Part shown: positions 42,801 through 51,783 of the stretch, piece after piece
Numbering within the stretch: the first letter of the stretch is position 1
Layout: every line of letters begins with the position of its first letter
Origin: Oceanispirochaeta sp963676905
Lineage (GTDB): Bacteria; Spirochaetota; Spirochaetia; DSM-2461
Reading direction: 5' to 3'
Assembly: GCA_963676905.2 (NCBI GenBank)
Contig: CAXXVE010000001.1
Location: forward strand, 3,596,001 to 3,660,000
Length of the DNA stretch: 64,000 nucleotides
Position numbers and translations under genes: made by a program
The notes under the pieces: model-generated
Database searches by the model: none
What the model was told of the DNA's origin: nothing
What the model saw: the letters and a program-made list of their open reading frames with translations, nothing else

Positions 42801-44018
42801 ATGAACAATAAAGCACTTGACCGCAGAGTCAAAAGACATATTATCGCAACTCCCCAGAAGCTCTTCCTTGCCCTTCAACCCGGACTGGAAGAGGCTGGAG
42901 AACTCGAACTCACCCGCATGGGTCTTAAAACAGAGAGGGAAAAAGAAGCCGGAAGCCTTAGATCTGAAGTCAAGCTTGAAGAGCTCTGGCAGATTGTACT
43001 GACAGGACGGAGCTTCTCCCGGATCTACCTCAGGCTGGATGAGTTCAAGGCCGACGGCTTTGCTGAGCTTAAGAAAAAGCTCGCAAGAATCCAATGGGAA
43101 CTGTATATAAGGGAGGGCTGCGAATACAGGGTAAAAATCTCGACGGCCCGGTCCCGGCTCCATGTGCATGACAAGATTATAAAGTCACTCAACCACTGCC
43201 TGACAGAGCACTTTGAAGCTCTTGAGGGGCTCTCTCCCCGGTTAACCGAGAGCAAACAGAAGGACCCCGAAATACAGACCATTATAATCCGGGCCGTAGA
43301 TGACCGTTTTACAATCAGTCTTGATGCCGGCGGAGGAGCGCTTTACAAGCGGGGATACCGCCAGAACATCAACGGAGCCCCCCTGAAGGAGAACATTGCG
43401 GCCTCTCTGCTGATTCTCTGCGGACTCGGTTCTGACGGGATTGAAACGGGAGAACTCATTGACCCCATGTGCGGCAGCGGAACTTTCAGCCTGGAAGCAC
43501 TCAGCATGACTTCCGGTGCCCTCCGCTCACCCGGGACATCATATCCCTTTGAGTACTGGCCCTCCTTCCGTCCCGGCCGGTTCAACTGGCTTGTGCAGGA
43601 ACTTGCTAAAAAAGAAAAGACAGCTCTCAAGGTCAATGCTTCGGACCTGGACAGCAAGAGCCTGGAAACGGCTGCCCTGAATCTGGCGCAGCTGAAATCA
43701 GACTGTGCCAGAGATGATCTACATTGGGATATGGGAGAATCAGACTTTTTCAAAGCTTCTCTTTCTGAAGGTACTGACAGAGAGAAGGCCCTCCTTATCC
43801 TGAATCCCCCCTACGGCAGGCGCCTGGCCCTTGAGGATCAGACAGCATTTTTCAGAAAGCTTGGAGAGAGAATCAAATCGGAATACAGGGGAGTCCGCTG
43901 GGGCATTATTGTTCCGGGAATGGAGTGCGAAAAAGCCCTCGGCCTGAAGTGGGATAAGAAGTATCTCTTTAAAAACGGAGGATTCCCCGTAAGTTTTATC
44001 ACAGGCAGGGTTATTTAA
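42801..44018 (+). CDS. THUMP-domain class I RNA methyltransferase, RlmL-like
   Basis: 405 residues from the ATG at 42801; the longer ORF start at 42690 lies in HrpB. A THUMP RNA-binding region (about 45-165) precedes the SAM domain: GELIDPMCGSGTFSLEALSM (motif I), INASDLDSKSLETA-type acidic loop (VNASDLDSKSLETAALN), and LILNPPYGRRL (NPPY, N2-guanine methylation). It corresponds to the RlmL/YpsC N-terminal half, without the C-terminal RlmK domain. TTCATA (42764-42769)-17-TATGCT (42787-42792) ends 8 nt before the ATG; no Shine-Dalgarno. Confidence 0.88.
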   Translation: MNNKALDRRVKRHIIATPQKLFLALQPGLEEAGELELTRMGLKTEREKEAGSLRSEVKLEELWQIVLTGRSFSRIYLRLDEFKADGFAELKKKLARIQWELYIREGCEYRVKISTARSRLHVHDKIIKSLNHCLTEHFEALEGLSPRLTESKQKDPEIQTIIIRAVDDRFTISLDAGGGALYKRGYRQNINGAPLKENIAASLLILCGLGSDGIETGELIDPMCGSGTFSLEALSMTSGALRSPGTSYPFEYWPSFRPGRFNWLVQELAKKEKTALKVNASDLDSKSLETAALNLAQLKSDCARDDLHWDMGESDFFKASLSEGTDREKALLILNPPYGRRLALEDQTAFFRKLGERIKSEYRGVRWGIIVPGMECEKALGLKWDKKYLFKNGGFPVSFITGRVI

Positions 44019-44577
44019 CCCACTTGTCCTCTATAACGGGACTGAAGGACTCCATGGCGTCCAGAAGGCTCTCTGCTGTATCATCAATGATCAGAGTGGA
44101 GCGGTGGCTGTCCTTCATAAATCCCTCTTTCACCGCAGTCTTAAGCAGTTTCAGAAGGGGATTGTAAAACTCTCTTGTGTTCAACAGGGCCACAGGCTTT
44201 GAGTGGAATCCGAGCTGGCTCCATGTAAATGCCTCGAGAAGCTCTTCAAAAGTACCGATCCCTCCGGGCAGAGCAATAAATCCGTCGGAGAGTTCATGCA
44301 TTTTCTGTTTCCGGATGTGCATATCAGGGACTACAATTGTGTTAATTCCCTCCGCAGGGGGGACTTTGGCATGAATGGCTTCGGGTATGATCCCTGTCAC
44401 CTCTCCCCCGGCTTCCACAACACTCTGAGCGAGGATTCCCATAAGGCCGACATTGCCGCCGCCGTAGACAAGTTTAATATTCCTCCGGCAGAGTGCCTGA
44501 CCGAGGGCCCTTGCCGCCTGGCTGTATTTTTCAGAAAAACCGGTACTGGAACCGCAAAAAACGCATACACTGTTCAT
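44011..44577 (-). CDS. LOG-family protein (TIGR00730)
   Basis: 188 residues. The LOG signature PGGIGTFEELLEAFTWSQLG and N-terminal CVFCGSSTGFSEKYSQAARALG, LVYGGGNVGLMG are typical of cytokinin-riboside monophosphate phosphoribohydrolases; in bacteria these are nucleoside-5'-monophosphate hydrolases. On the minus strand TTGAGC (44607-44612)-17-TATAGT (44584-44589) ends 6 nt before the ATG at 44577, so the transcript is probably leaderless. It overlaps the convergent methyltransferase by 8 nt. Confidence 0.92.
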   Translation of the reverse strand: MNSVCVFCGSSTGFSEKYSQAARALGQALCRRNIKLVYGGGNVGLMGILAQSVVEAGGEVTGIIPEAIHAKVPPAEGINTIVVPDMHIRKQKMHELSDGFIALPGGIGTFEELLEAFTWSQLGFHSKPVALLNTREFYNPLLKLLKTAVKEGFMKDSHRSTLIIDDTAESLLDAMESFSPVIEDKWVK

Positions 44578-44647
44578 ACCTAAACTATAGATGTATATTC
44601 ATATTGGCTCAATATATGAAGCATATAAATCTTTACAGGGAGACCCT

Positions 44648-45157
44648 ATGTTTGACTACTGCCCCCGATGCCGAAAACCTTCACCTGCATTCACTAAAGG
44701 AAACAAGATCAGCTGCCCCGAATGCGGTTTTACACTCTATATAAATACAGCCGCCGCAGTTGCGGTTCTGGTAAAATGCGGTGACAGGTATATAATACTT
44801 AAGAGAGGACGGGAACCGGGCAAGGACCTACTGGATCTGCCGGGTGGATTCTGCGATCCCGGGGAAACAGCAGAGGAGAGCTGCCGCAGGGAGATCAGGG
44901 AGGAACTGGGAGTAGAAATAACAAATCTGAGCTATTTTTCAAGCTCTCCCAATATTTATCCCTATAAAGATGTAACCTATAACACCTGTGACCTGTTTTT
45001 TATTGCAGAATGCCTGGATGAAGATTTCAGCAGGCAGGAAGATGAAGTAGAAGAGATTCTTCTTCTCGAAAGAGAGGAAATTATAATAGAGCAATTTGCT
45101 TTTGAATCAATCAGGAACTTACTGACGACCTACTTTGAAAAGACCCGGCAAGGCTGA
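44648..45157 (+). CDS. Zinc-ribbon Nudix hydrolase
   Basis: 169 residues from the ATG at 44648, behind AGGGAG; the longer start at 44591 lies in the divergent promoter. An N-terminal zinc ribbon (CPRC and CPEC pairs) is followed by a complete Nudix box GGFCDPGETAEESCRREIREELG. This zinc-ribbon plus Nudix layout resembles NudC-type and related ADP-sugar or NAD pyrophosphatases, but the substrate is not determined. Confidence 0.88.
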   Translation: MFDYCPRCRKPSPAFTKGNKISCPECGFTLYINTAAAVAVLVKCGDRYIILKRGREPGKDLLDLPGGFCDPGETAEESCRREIREELGVEITNLSYFSSSPNIYPYKDVTYNTCDLFFIAECLDEDFSRQEDEVEEILLLEREEIIIEQFAFESIRNLLTTYFEKTRQG

Positions 45158-45186
45158 TTTTAAGCTTTCCGGCCCAAGGAGACTAT

Positions 45187-45957
45187 ATGCTTTCATTAAC
45201 ACAGGAAATGAAAGAGGAAATCAGGCTTGCCTGCGAGGACATGCCCGATGGTGAACTCAACAGAATGATAAAACGGGGAATCTCGGCATTCCGGCTTCTT
45301 GTTTTAGGATGCCAGACAAACTCCATTCCCCTTATAATTCAGTCCATTGATATGGGCGCCGATATAAACGGACGGGACCAGGAGTCCTGGACTCCCCTGA
45401 TGCACGCCGCCTACTACAACAACCAGGAGGCCATTGATATCCTCCTTCAGCAGAATGTGCTGATCCATATCCGCTCAGACCAGGGCGAATCAGCAGTCTA
45501 TATCGCACAGAAAGAGCGAAATGAATCTACAGTGGAGCTCTTTAACGACAGGCTGTATAAAATCAGGATGAAACACGCAGGGATACTTATTGATGCCCTG
45601 AGGACCATAGAAGAAGAGAAGAAAAAACCCGTTGAAGCCCGGGACAGGCGGGCACTGGCCCTTTCATGCATCGACAGAGCCTATGTCTGGTGGGTGGGAG
45701 AAGAGCATCCCGATAAGGTACTCAGACTCTTCAACCGTGCCTATATCCTTGACCCGAGGGTGGGAGCCTTCCCCTATGCATCCATTCTGGCAAGTGCCGG
45801 CAAGCAGGAAGAAGCTCTTGATATTCTGGAGCTGATTCAAAAGCGCAAGTGGACCACCATCCCCCGGGACGGTATGATCGAAAGCGGCCTCTTTGTCAAT
45901 CTGGAGGACTCTCCACGGTGGAAGAGGATTGTGAAGCGCTGGCCGGAACATCACTGA
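45187..45957 (+). CDS. Ankyrin-repeat protein
   Basis: 256 residues. At least two ankyrin repeats are visible (IQSIDMGADINGRDQESWTPLMHAAYYNNQEAIDILLQQNVLIHIRSDQGESAVYIAQ), followed by a helical TPR-like C-terminal part (ALSCIDRAYVWWVGEEHPDKVLRLFNRAYILDPR). Likely a protein-binding adaptor in the cytoplasm. AAGGAG precedes the ATG. Its last 62 nt overlap the convergent lipoprotein gene at 45896. Confidence 0.8.
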   Translation: MLSLTQEMKEEIRLACEDMPDGELNRMIKRGISAFRLLVLGCQTNSIPLIIQSIDMGADINGRDQESWTPLMHAAYYNNQEAIDILLQQNVLIHIRSDQGESAVYIAQKERNESTVELFNDRLYKIRMKHAGILIDALRTIEEEKKKPVEARDRRALALSCIDRAYVWWVGEEHPDKVLRLFNRAYILDPRVGAFPYASILASAGKQEEALDILELIQKRKWTTIPRDGMIESGLFVNLEDSPRWKRIVKRWPEHH

Positions 45958-46330
45958 GGCTGTTTTTTTCACGAGCCTTCTCCAGTGAGGGCTCGATAAG
46001 AGTTTCTCTTATATCTTCCAGATCCTCAGCCTGCTTTTTAAGGTCTGCTTCAAGACGGAGCAGCTGATTTTCCATCTCTGCAATTTTTCTTTCGGCTGCT
46101 TCAAATTCATCTGAAAAGGAACTCTCTTCCCCCTGCAGGACAAGCTCCATCTCGTTCAGTTTAAAATCAAGATCTTCAAGAACCTCTACAATCCCGGGGA
46201 CTTCCTCGGTCAGATCCTCCCTGGCTTCTGCATCTTTCAGAGCCTTCTCCGCCATCTCCCGCCTGTAGGCGCGGCCGCAGGAGGTCAGAATGAGAGCCGT
46301 AATAACAAAGACCAGAATTTTACGCTTCAT
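45896..46330 (-). CDS. Coiled-coil lipoprotein, unknown
   Basis: 144 residues. Signal and lipobox ITALILTSC, then a long charged coiled coil (residues 50-110, EAAERKIAEMENQLLRLEADLKKQAEDLEDIRETL) and a Ser-rich C-terminus. Probably anchored on a membrane face. It lies 19 nt after mrfB and may be cotranscribed. The convergent overlap with the ankyrin gene is unusually long (62 nt); the C-terminal 20 residues are therefore the least certain. Confidence 0.65.
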   Translation of the reverse strand: MKRKILVFVITALILTSCGRAYRREMAEKALKDAEAREDLTEEVPGIVEVLEDLDFKLNEMELVLQGEESSFSDEFEAAERKIAEMENQLLRLEADLKKQAEDLEDIRETLIEPSLEKAREKNSLSDVPASASQSSSTVESPPD

Positions 46331-46349
46331 ACTGTTCCAGTTTAGGTTC

Positions 46350-47558
46350 TTACAGCTCTCCGCTGCAAGACGCCTCCGGATTCTGAGCTTTGATTTTTGC
46401 CAAAAGCCGTTTCCGCCGGTGAACCAGGGCCAGATGGTGTTTCCCCTCCCTGAACCCTATATGCTCACGGATCAGGGTCTCTGTCAGCTCCAGAGCCCGG
46501 GAGTAGTCCTTCACCCGGTGCTCCTGGTACTTGGCAAGTTCCAGAGCCGCATAGGGAGAAAACCGCCTGTTCAGTATGGACGTCCACAGCTCAGCGGCCT
46601 TCAGCCACTCCCCTCTCCTTTTCAACTGCACTGAGAGAAAATACTCGGCCTTTACATCATGCCTCTCTACGCCTTCCTCCAGATATGCCATACCCCGTTC
46701 ATCCCCGCGGTCCAGGAGAAAGCGCCCCAGCGCACAGGGGTCCCTCAGGGCAAAGGAGTCAGGATTGATAAGAAAGTCCTCAATTTCCTTCAGAAGCACC
46801 GCCAGAGAGAGGATATCCATATCGTTATGAACCATAACCCTGTTCAGATCGGGGTGCTGCCCCTCCTTGAGGAAAGAGAACCAGATATCGGGAATCTCGG
46901 AACCGGGAATATCCCCCTCTCTATGGATATCAAGCAGCTCCTCCTCCACCGTTCCGAGGCGGCAGTTGGGCATCCTGTTCCTGAAGAGACTGCGGACAGG
47001 ATAGAGGAGATCCAGCTGGTCCCCCATCCGGCAGGGCATCCGGTTCATCAGAAACCGTGTCTCCAAAAGGGGTCGGTCAAAGGATTTTCCATTGTACGAG
47101 ATAAAAAGGGAACTTCTGTCCATCTCCTTTTTGAGAAGAGAGAGGAGAGCCGGTTCACCGGGATAGTCTTTCAGAAAGTACTGGGTGATATGAAACTCAT
47201 CCCCCACGGGGCGTCCGATTCCCACGAGAAAGGGTATGTTTCCGGCGCCCCCTGAAAGGCCTGTAGTTTCGGTATCATAGAAGAGCCACTCATTTTGAGG
47301 GGGAAACTCACGGCACAGATGGCCGCTGGAGCGGAACTCTGCAAGAGGTGATGGACAGACCCGTGTTTTAACCCAGAGATCCTGTGCGGGGGAGGTCCAC
47401 TCCCCTTCCAGCCAGTCGGGCTTGAGAAAGGCCTGAGGGGCCGGGGGGATTTCTCCCCCGGGAGCCGAAGATCCTGAAACTGCAGGCAGTACAGTGCCCC
47501 TGGCCTCCTTCTGAGCCTTTTTCAGCCGTGCAAGGCGGTCCGAGAGACCGGGTTTCAT
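46350..47558 (-). CDS. mrfB: YprB/MrfB-type 3'-5' exonuclease-domain protein
   Basis: 402 residues. An RNase H-like DEDD exonuclease domain (about 90-260): YDTETTGLSGGAGNIPFLVG (D, E), YNGKSFDRPLLETR (D), NDMDILSLAVLL (D). A helical TPR-like C-terminal part follows. In Bacillus subtilis the YprA/YprB pair (MrfA/MrfB) repairs mitomycin C lesions. The start overlaps the stop of the helicase gene (ATGA), the same order as in Bacillus. Function is inferred from this pair. Confidence 0.83.
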   Translation of the reverse strand: MKPGLSDRLARLKKAQKEARGTVLPAVSGSSAPGGEIPPAPQAFLKPDWLEGEWTSPAQDLWVKTRVCPSPLAEFRSSGHLCREFPPQNEWLFYDTETTGLSGGAGNIPFLVGIGRPVGDEFHITQYFLKDYPGEPALLSLLKKEMDRSSLFISYNGKSFDRPLLETRFLMNRMPCRMGDQLDLLYPVRSLFRNRMPNCRLGTVEEELLDIHREGDIPGSEIPDIWFSFLKEGQHPDLNRVMVHNDMDILSLAVLLKEIEDFLINPDSFALRDPCALGRFLLDRGDERGMAYLEEGVERHDVKAEYFLSVQLKRRGEWLKAAELWTSILNRRFSPYAALELAKYQEHRVKDYSRALELTETLIREHIGFREGKHHLALVHRRKRLLAKIKAQNPEASCSGEL

Positions 47559-49855
47559 GTTCTTTCCTCAAGCCAGATCCGCAGGAAGTCACGGGTCAGG
47601 GTCCGGGGATTGGATTCAAACTGATCCTGCTGATCGGGAGGGCCGACGCAGGAGGGGCAGCCCTCGCTGCACTGACAGTCGGAAACAAGGTCCAGACAGG
47701 CCTTTAAAATCTCTGTCATCTTGGAGGTGAAGTTATCTGCAAGCCCGATGCCTCCGGGATAGGTGTCGTAGATAAAGATGCCGGGGCACTCATAGTGGGG
47801 ATCTCTGACCCGCCCGGAGACCCCGATATCCGTTCCCCTGCACAAGAGGAAGAGGGGGCTCGTATTGCGCAGCAGGGCTGCGACACGGGCCAGGACAGGA
47901 GCCTGCATGGTATCGGGGATCATGGCGAAGGCTTCGGCGGCGGGGCTCCCCTCTTTGAGAGAGAGGAAGACAGCACGGGTGTGGATCTCCTCCTCGGGAA
48001 GATGGATCTCTCCGTAGCCTATGTTTTCATGGGTCTGAAACTTTATTTTCTTGTACTTTGATACTTCGTTCCGCAGCAGGATATCACAGTGTTTTACGGG
48101 CTGCCCCTGCGAAAGGGACTCTCCGTCCTCCTCAAGGACCTTGATGTCCGATTTGAGAATGGAGTCGGTGTAGTAGTTCACATCAGACTCCTCCACCGTA
48201 CACAGGTGGTTCTCCAGATCCAGCTTTTTGACAATGAACTGCTCTCCCCTGTGAAGGTAGATGGCCTCGTCAAAGATCAGCTCCCGGGCGGAGTGGCTGT
48301 CCATCTCGCCGATTACATTGTGCCTTCCCTTTGTCTCGTCGATAATCACCACATTGTCCGCAGCTCCGGTACGCAGGGAGATCTGCTCCGAAGGATAGGA
48401 GCGGTCAGCCCAGTACCAGGACTCCCCTGTAAACCTGAGCACACCGTTTTCTTCGAGATAGGAGAGGAGGGACGAGATATCCCCGGGGAAGCCCTCCCCC
48501 TTCTTAAAGGGTATTTCGAAGGCCGCGCACTTGAGATGGTCCAGCAGAATAAAGAGATTGTCAGGATCGATAAAGCCCGATTCCGGGTTGGAGCCGAAGA
48601 AGTACTCAGGCGTCTGCACCAGATACTGGTCCACGGGAGAGCTTGAGGCGATAAAGAAGGCTGCCGAGAGGTCAGAGCTCCGTCCGGCACGTCCGGCCTG
48701 CTGCCAGGATGAGGCAATGGAACCGGGAAACCCAGCCAGCACCGCGGCGTCGAGGCCTCCGATATCGATTCCAAGCTCCAGGGCGTTGGTCGAGACCACT
48801 CCCTGAATGGAGCCGTCCCGGAGTCCCTTCTCGATCTTCCGCCTCTCACCGGGAAGATACCCCCCCCTGTAAGACTCCACAGAGATTCTGCTGTTTTCAT
48901 TATAGATATTCCGAAGCTTCTTGTTTATATATGAAGCCACCAGCTCTGTCTTGACCCGCGATCGGGTGAAAACAATGGTCTTGATGCCGTATTTCAGCAG
49001 CCGGACCGCCATCTGCTGGGAGCTGTGGACGACACCCTTCCGGATACCCTGAACAGGATCTACAAGGGGGGGATTGTAGAAGACAAGGTGTTTCTCCCCC
49101 GAGGGAGCGCCGTTGTCATCCACAAGGGTCACAGGCCGCTCGATGATTGCCTCTGTCAGCTGGGCGGGGTTTCCAATGGTTGCGCTGCAGCATATGAATA
49201 TAGGGTCGCTGCCGTAGAAGGCGGCTATCCTCTTCAGCCGTCGCAGAAGGTTGCACATATGAGAACCGAAAACACCCCTGTAGGTGTGGACCTCATCGAG
49301 AACGATATACCTCAGGGACTTGAAGAAATCAATCCATTTGGGATGGTTGGGAAGAATACCTGAATGCAGCATGTCGGGATTGGAAATAATGATCCGACCC
49401 GCCTGACGGGCCGCCATTCTGAGGGAGCCGGGTGTATCGCCGTCGTAGGTACAGATTTTCACAGGGATGTCGTCGCCAAGAACAATATCGTTCAGGGCTG
49501 ACTGCTGGTCCTGGCTCAGGGCCTTTGTGGGAAAGAGATAAAGAGCACGGGACTCCTTCTCCTCCAGAAGGGTCTTGAGGACGGGAAGGTTGTAGCACAT
49601 TGTCTTTCCCGAGGCTGTGGGAGTCACAACGCAGAGGTCCTCTCCCCTCTGCACGGCCTCATAGCATCTGGCCTGGTGGCTGTAAAGGCTTGTAATCCCC
49701 CGGGAGGTCAGGGCGGCCCTGACCTCCGCCGGCAGGGTGGCCGGAATATCCTCATATCGGCCGCTGCGGGAGGGCAGAACCTCCCAGCGGGTCACATTGT
49801 TCATAAAGGATGGATTGCCCTTCAATTCATCCAGAAAAGTCCGTACATCACTCAT
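47555..49855 (-). CDS. mrfA: YprA/MrfA-type DEXH helicase with DUF1998 domain
   Basis: 766 residues. Walker A VVTPTASGKTMCYNLPVL, motif II VLDEVHTYRGVFGSH, motif VI QQAGRAGRSSDLSAAFFIAS. The C-terminal DUF1998/MZB domain contains a four-Cys metal-binding cluster (CQCSEGCPSC) near residue 735. It is a 3'-5' superfamily 2 helicase, the DNA-damage partner of MrfB. Cotranscribed and translationally coupled with the mrfB gene. Upstream, divergent, is glgC with a 224-nt gap. Confidence 0.87.
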   Translation of the reverse strand: MSDVRTFLDELKGNPSFMNNVTRWEVLPSRSGRYEDIPATLPAEVRAALTSRGITSLYSHQARCYEAVQRGEDLCVVTPTASGKTMCYNLPVLKTLLEEKESRALYLFPTKALSQDQQSALNDIVLGDDIPVKICTYDGDTPGSLRMAARQAGRIIISNPDMLHSGILPNHPKWIDFFKSLRYIVLDEVHTYRGVFGSHMCNLLRRLKRIAAFYGSDPIFICCSATIGNPAQLTEAIIERPVTLVDDNGAPSGEKHLVFYNPPLVDPVQGIRKGVVHSSQQMAVRLLKYGIKTIVFTRSRVKTELVASYINKKLRNIYNENSRISVESYRGGYLPGERRKIEKGLRDGSIQGVVSTNALELGIDIGGLDAAVLAGFPGSIASSWQQAGRAGRSSDLSAAFFIASSSPVDQYLVQTPEYFFGSNPESGFIDPDNLFILLDHLKCAAFEIPFKKGEGFPGDISSLLSYLEENGVLRFTGESWYWADRSYPSEQISLRTGAADNVVIIDETKGRHNVIGEMDSHSARELIFDEAIYLHRGEQFIVKKLDLENHLCTVEESDVNYYTDSILKSDIKVLEEDGESLSQGQPVKHCDILLRNEVSKYKKIKFQTHENIGYGEIHLPEEEIHTRAVFLSLKEGSPAAEAFAMIPDTMQAPVLARVAALLRNTSPLFLLCRGTDIGVSGRVRDPHYECPGIFIYDTYPGGIGLADNFTSKMTEILKACLDLVSDCQCSEGCPSCVGPPDQQDQFESNPRTLTRDFLRIWLEERT

Positions 49856-49995
49856 ACAGGACAGCTTAACATAATTTTATGAGATTGCATCTATTTGCAG
49901 CTGATTTTGCTTTGGCGGTTTGCAAAAACTCCTCTATATCATATGATTCTTATTTTAGAAATATGTAAGAAGATGAGCTGGTTTTCGAAGTTGCT

Positions 49996-50023
49996 TGATT
50001 TCAGCCTATGAAGGGCTATAATA
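49996..50023 (+). promoter_or_regulatory. Sigma70-like promoter of glgC
   Basis: TTGATT (49996-50001) and a perfect TATAAT (50018-50023) are 16 bp apart. The expected start is near 50030, giving a leader of about 50 nt to the ATG at 50080. The rest of 49856-50079 holds no gene. Confidence 0.6.
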
Positions 50024-50079
50024 GAGGAAACTGAAGACTGAATCGGCAAAGCTGATCTTTCCCGGAGAGAAAGTTATAT

Positions 50080-51357
50080 ATGACAAAACCATTGAGCATC
50101 ATACTTGGAGGAGGTAAAGGAACACGCCTTTATCCTCTGACAAAAGAACGGGCCAAGCCGGCTGTCCCTTTCGGGGGAAAATTCCGCCTTGTAGATATCC
50201 CCATTTCAAACTGTATTAATTCTGGGCTCAGGGATATATTCATTCTTACCCAGTTCAATACGGCATCCCTCCACTTCCACCTCAGCAGTACCTACCGCTT
50301 TGACGCATTTTCAGGCGGATTTGTTGAGGTACTTGCAGCGGAGCAGACCTTTGACAATAACGACTGGTATATGGGAACCGCCGATGCGGTCCGGAAGAAC
50401 CAGTTTCACTTCCATGCACAGGAGCCCACACACTATGTGATTCTCTCGGGTGACCAGCTCTACCGCATGGACCTGAAGGATTTTTTCAAGCAGCACCTGG
50501 CAAGCGGAGCGGAGATCACCATCGCGGCGACTCCTGTGGCCCGCAAGGATGCCGATCAGCTTGGAATACTGCAGCTTGACAACAGGGGATATATCAACAG
50601 CTTTCTTGAAAAACCAGGCCCCGACAAGAATATCGACGAGTACAGGATTCCCGCCCTGAAAAAGACAACAGAGGGGATTCCCGAGCACAAGGACTACCTC
50701 GCCTCCATGGGTATTTACATCTTCAACGCCGACGCTCTGGATATGGGTCTGGACAACGACCTGACAGACTTCGGCAAGGAAGTCATCCCGATGATGATCG
50801 AGAAGTGCAAGGTAAGGGCCCATGTCTACAAGGGGTACTGGGAGGACATCGGTACCATCCACAGTTTTTTTGATGCCAATATCAACCTTGCAACTCCCCG
50901 ACCCTTTTTCAACCTCTACGACATGGAGTATCCCATCTATACCCATAGAAGAGACCTTCCGCCGTCGAAGATCAACTCCTGCCACTTCCACAGGGCTCTG
51001 GCTTCAGAGGGGTCCATTATCAATGCAGAGTCTGTTATGGACTCTCTGATCGGTGTCAGAAGTGTTATCCACAAGGGAGCGACCCTGGACCATGTCTACA
51101 CCATGGGTGCGGATGTCTACGAGACGCCCAGGGACAAGGAGATAAACAGGGCCATGGGACGTCCCGACCTTGGAATAGGTCCGGGCACCAAGGTAAAGAG
51201 AGCCATTATAGACAAGATGGTACGCATCGGGCAGGACTGCCGGATAGGAATAGACGAGGGTCCCAGAGAGGACTTTGACGGCCCCGGCTGGTTTGTCCGT
51301 GATGGAATCATAATCATCCAGAAGAAGGCTATCATACCCGACGGAACGATTATCTGA
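50080..51357 (+). CDS. glgC: Glucose-1-phosphate adenylyltransferase
   Basis: 425 residues. The nucleotidyltransferase motif LGGGKGTRLYPLTKERAKPAVPFGGKFRLVDIPISNC, SGDQLYRMDLKDF and the glucose-1-P site (SMGIYIFNADAL; GYWEDIGTI) are complete, with a C-terminal left-handed beta helix ending IPDGTII. It makes ADP-glucose for glgA (23713). GGAGAG lies 10 nt before the ATG. The unknown gene at 51357 begins on the last base of its stop (TGATG). Confidence 0.95.
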   Translation: MTKPLSIILGGGKGTRLYPLTKERAKPAVPFGGKFRLVDIPISNCINSGLRDIFILTQFNTASLHFHLSSTYRFDAFSGGFVEVLAAEQTFDNNDWYMGTADAVRKNQFHFHAQEPTHYVILSGDQLYRMDLKDFFKQHLASGAEITIAATPVARKDADQLGILQLDNRGYINSFLEKPGPDKNIDEYRIPALKKTTEGIPEHKDYLASMGIYIFNADALDMGLDNDLTDFGKEVIPMMIEKCKVRAHVYKGYWEDIGTIHSFFDANINLATPRPFFNLYDMEYPIYTHRRDLPPSKINSCHFHRALASEGSIINAESVMDSLIGVRSVIHKGATLDHVYTMGADVYETPRDKEINRAMGRPDLGIGPGTKVKRAIIDKMVRIGQDCRIGIDEGPREDFDGPGWFVRDGIIIIQKKAIIPDGTII

Positions 51358-51776
51358 TGCAGAATCCACATCAGACATACAAACAGGTCTCAGGAAAGAT
51401 TGCCAAGTTCTCCCTGAACTGGTCGCCCTATGTGGAGATGGACCGTTATCTGGTTCACGGCATTGTGCCTTCGGAGGGCGGAATCTTTCAGGTCTACGTC
51501 AATGACCGCGGCGGGCTTCAGCTGATCCACACTGAGATGAGCCACTACGGTGGGCTCCGCAACCGGGTAAGAGAGCTTATAGACCCGCTCTACATGGGGA
51601 ACAACCCCATCAAGGCAACGGTTGAAAGCAAACAGTGCTTTGTACGCTACTCCATATTCATCTCCATTGGAGACATGGAGGATGTGATGCACTACCTGAC
51701 GGGAAGCGAGGACTCGGGCCGTTATGATGAGGTTCTTGTTTTTGAAAGGGAGTTGATGCAGGTCAGAAAGCTATAG
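51357..51776 (+). CDS. glgC-linked conserved protein, unknown
   Basis: 139 residues, soluble, mixed alpha/beta (AKFSLNWSPYVEMDRYLVHGIVPSEGGIFQVYVNDRGGLQLIHTEMSHYGGLRNRVRELIDP). Its start overlaps the glgC stop by 1 nt (TGATG), the tightest possible coupling, which points to glycogen metabolism or its control. No family recognised. It is convergent with a Nudix gene 7 nt later. Confidence 0.65.
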   Translation: MQNPHQTYKQVSGKIAKFSLNWSPYVEMDRYLVHGIVPSEGGIFQVYVNDRGGLQLIHTEMSHYGGLRNRVRELIDPLYMGNNPIKATVESKQCFVRYSIFISIGDMEDVMHYLTGSEDSGRYDEVLVFERELMQVRKL

Positions 51777-51783
51777 GCTGTGA

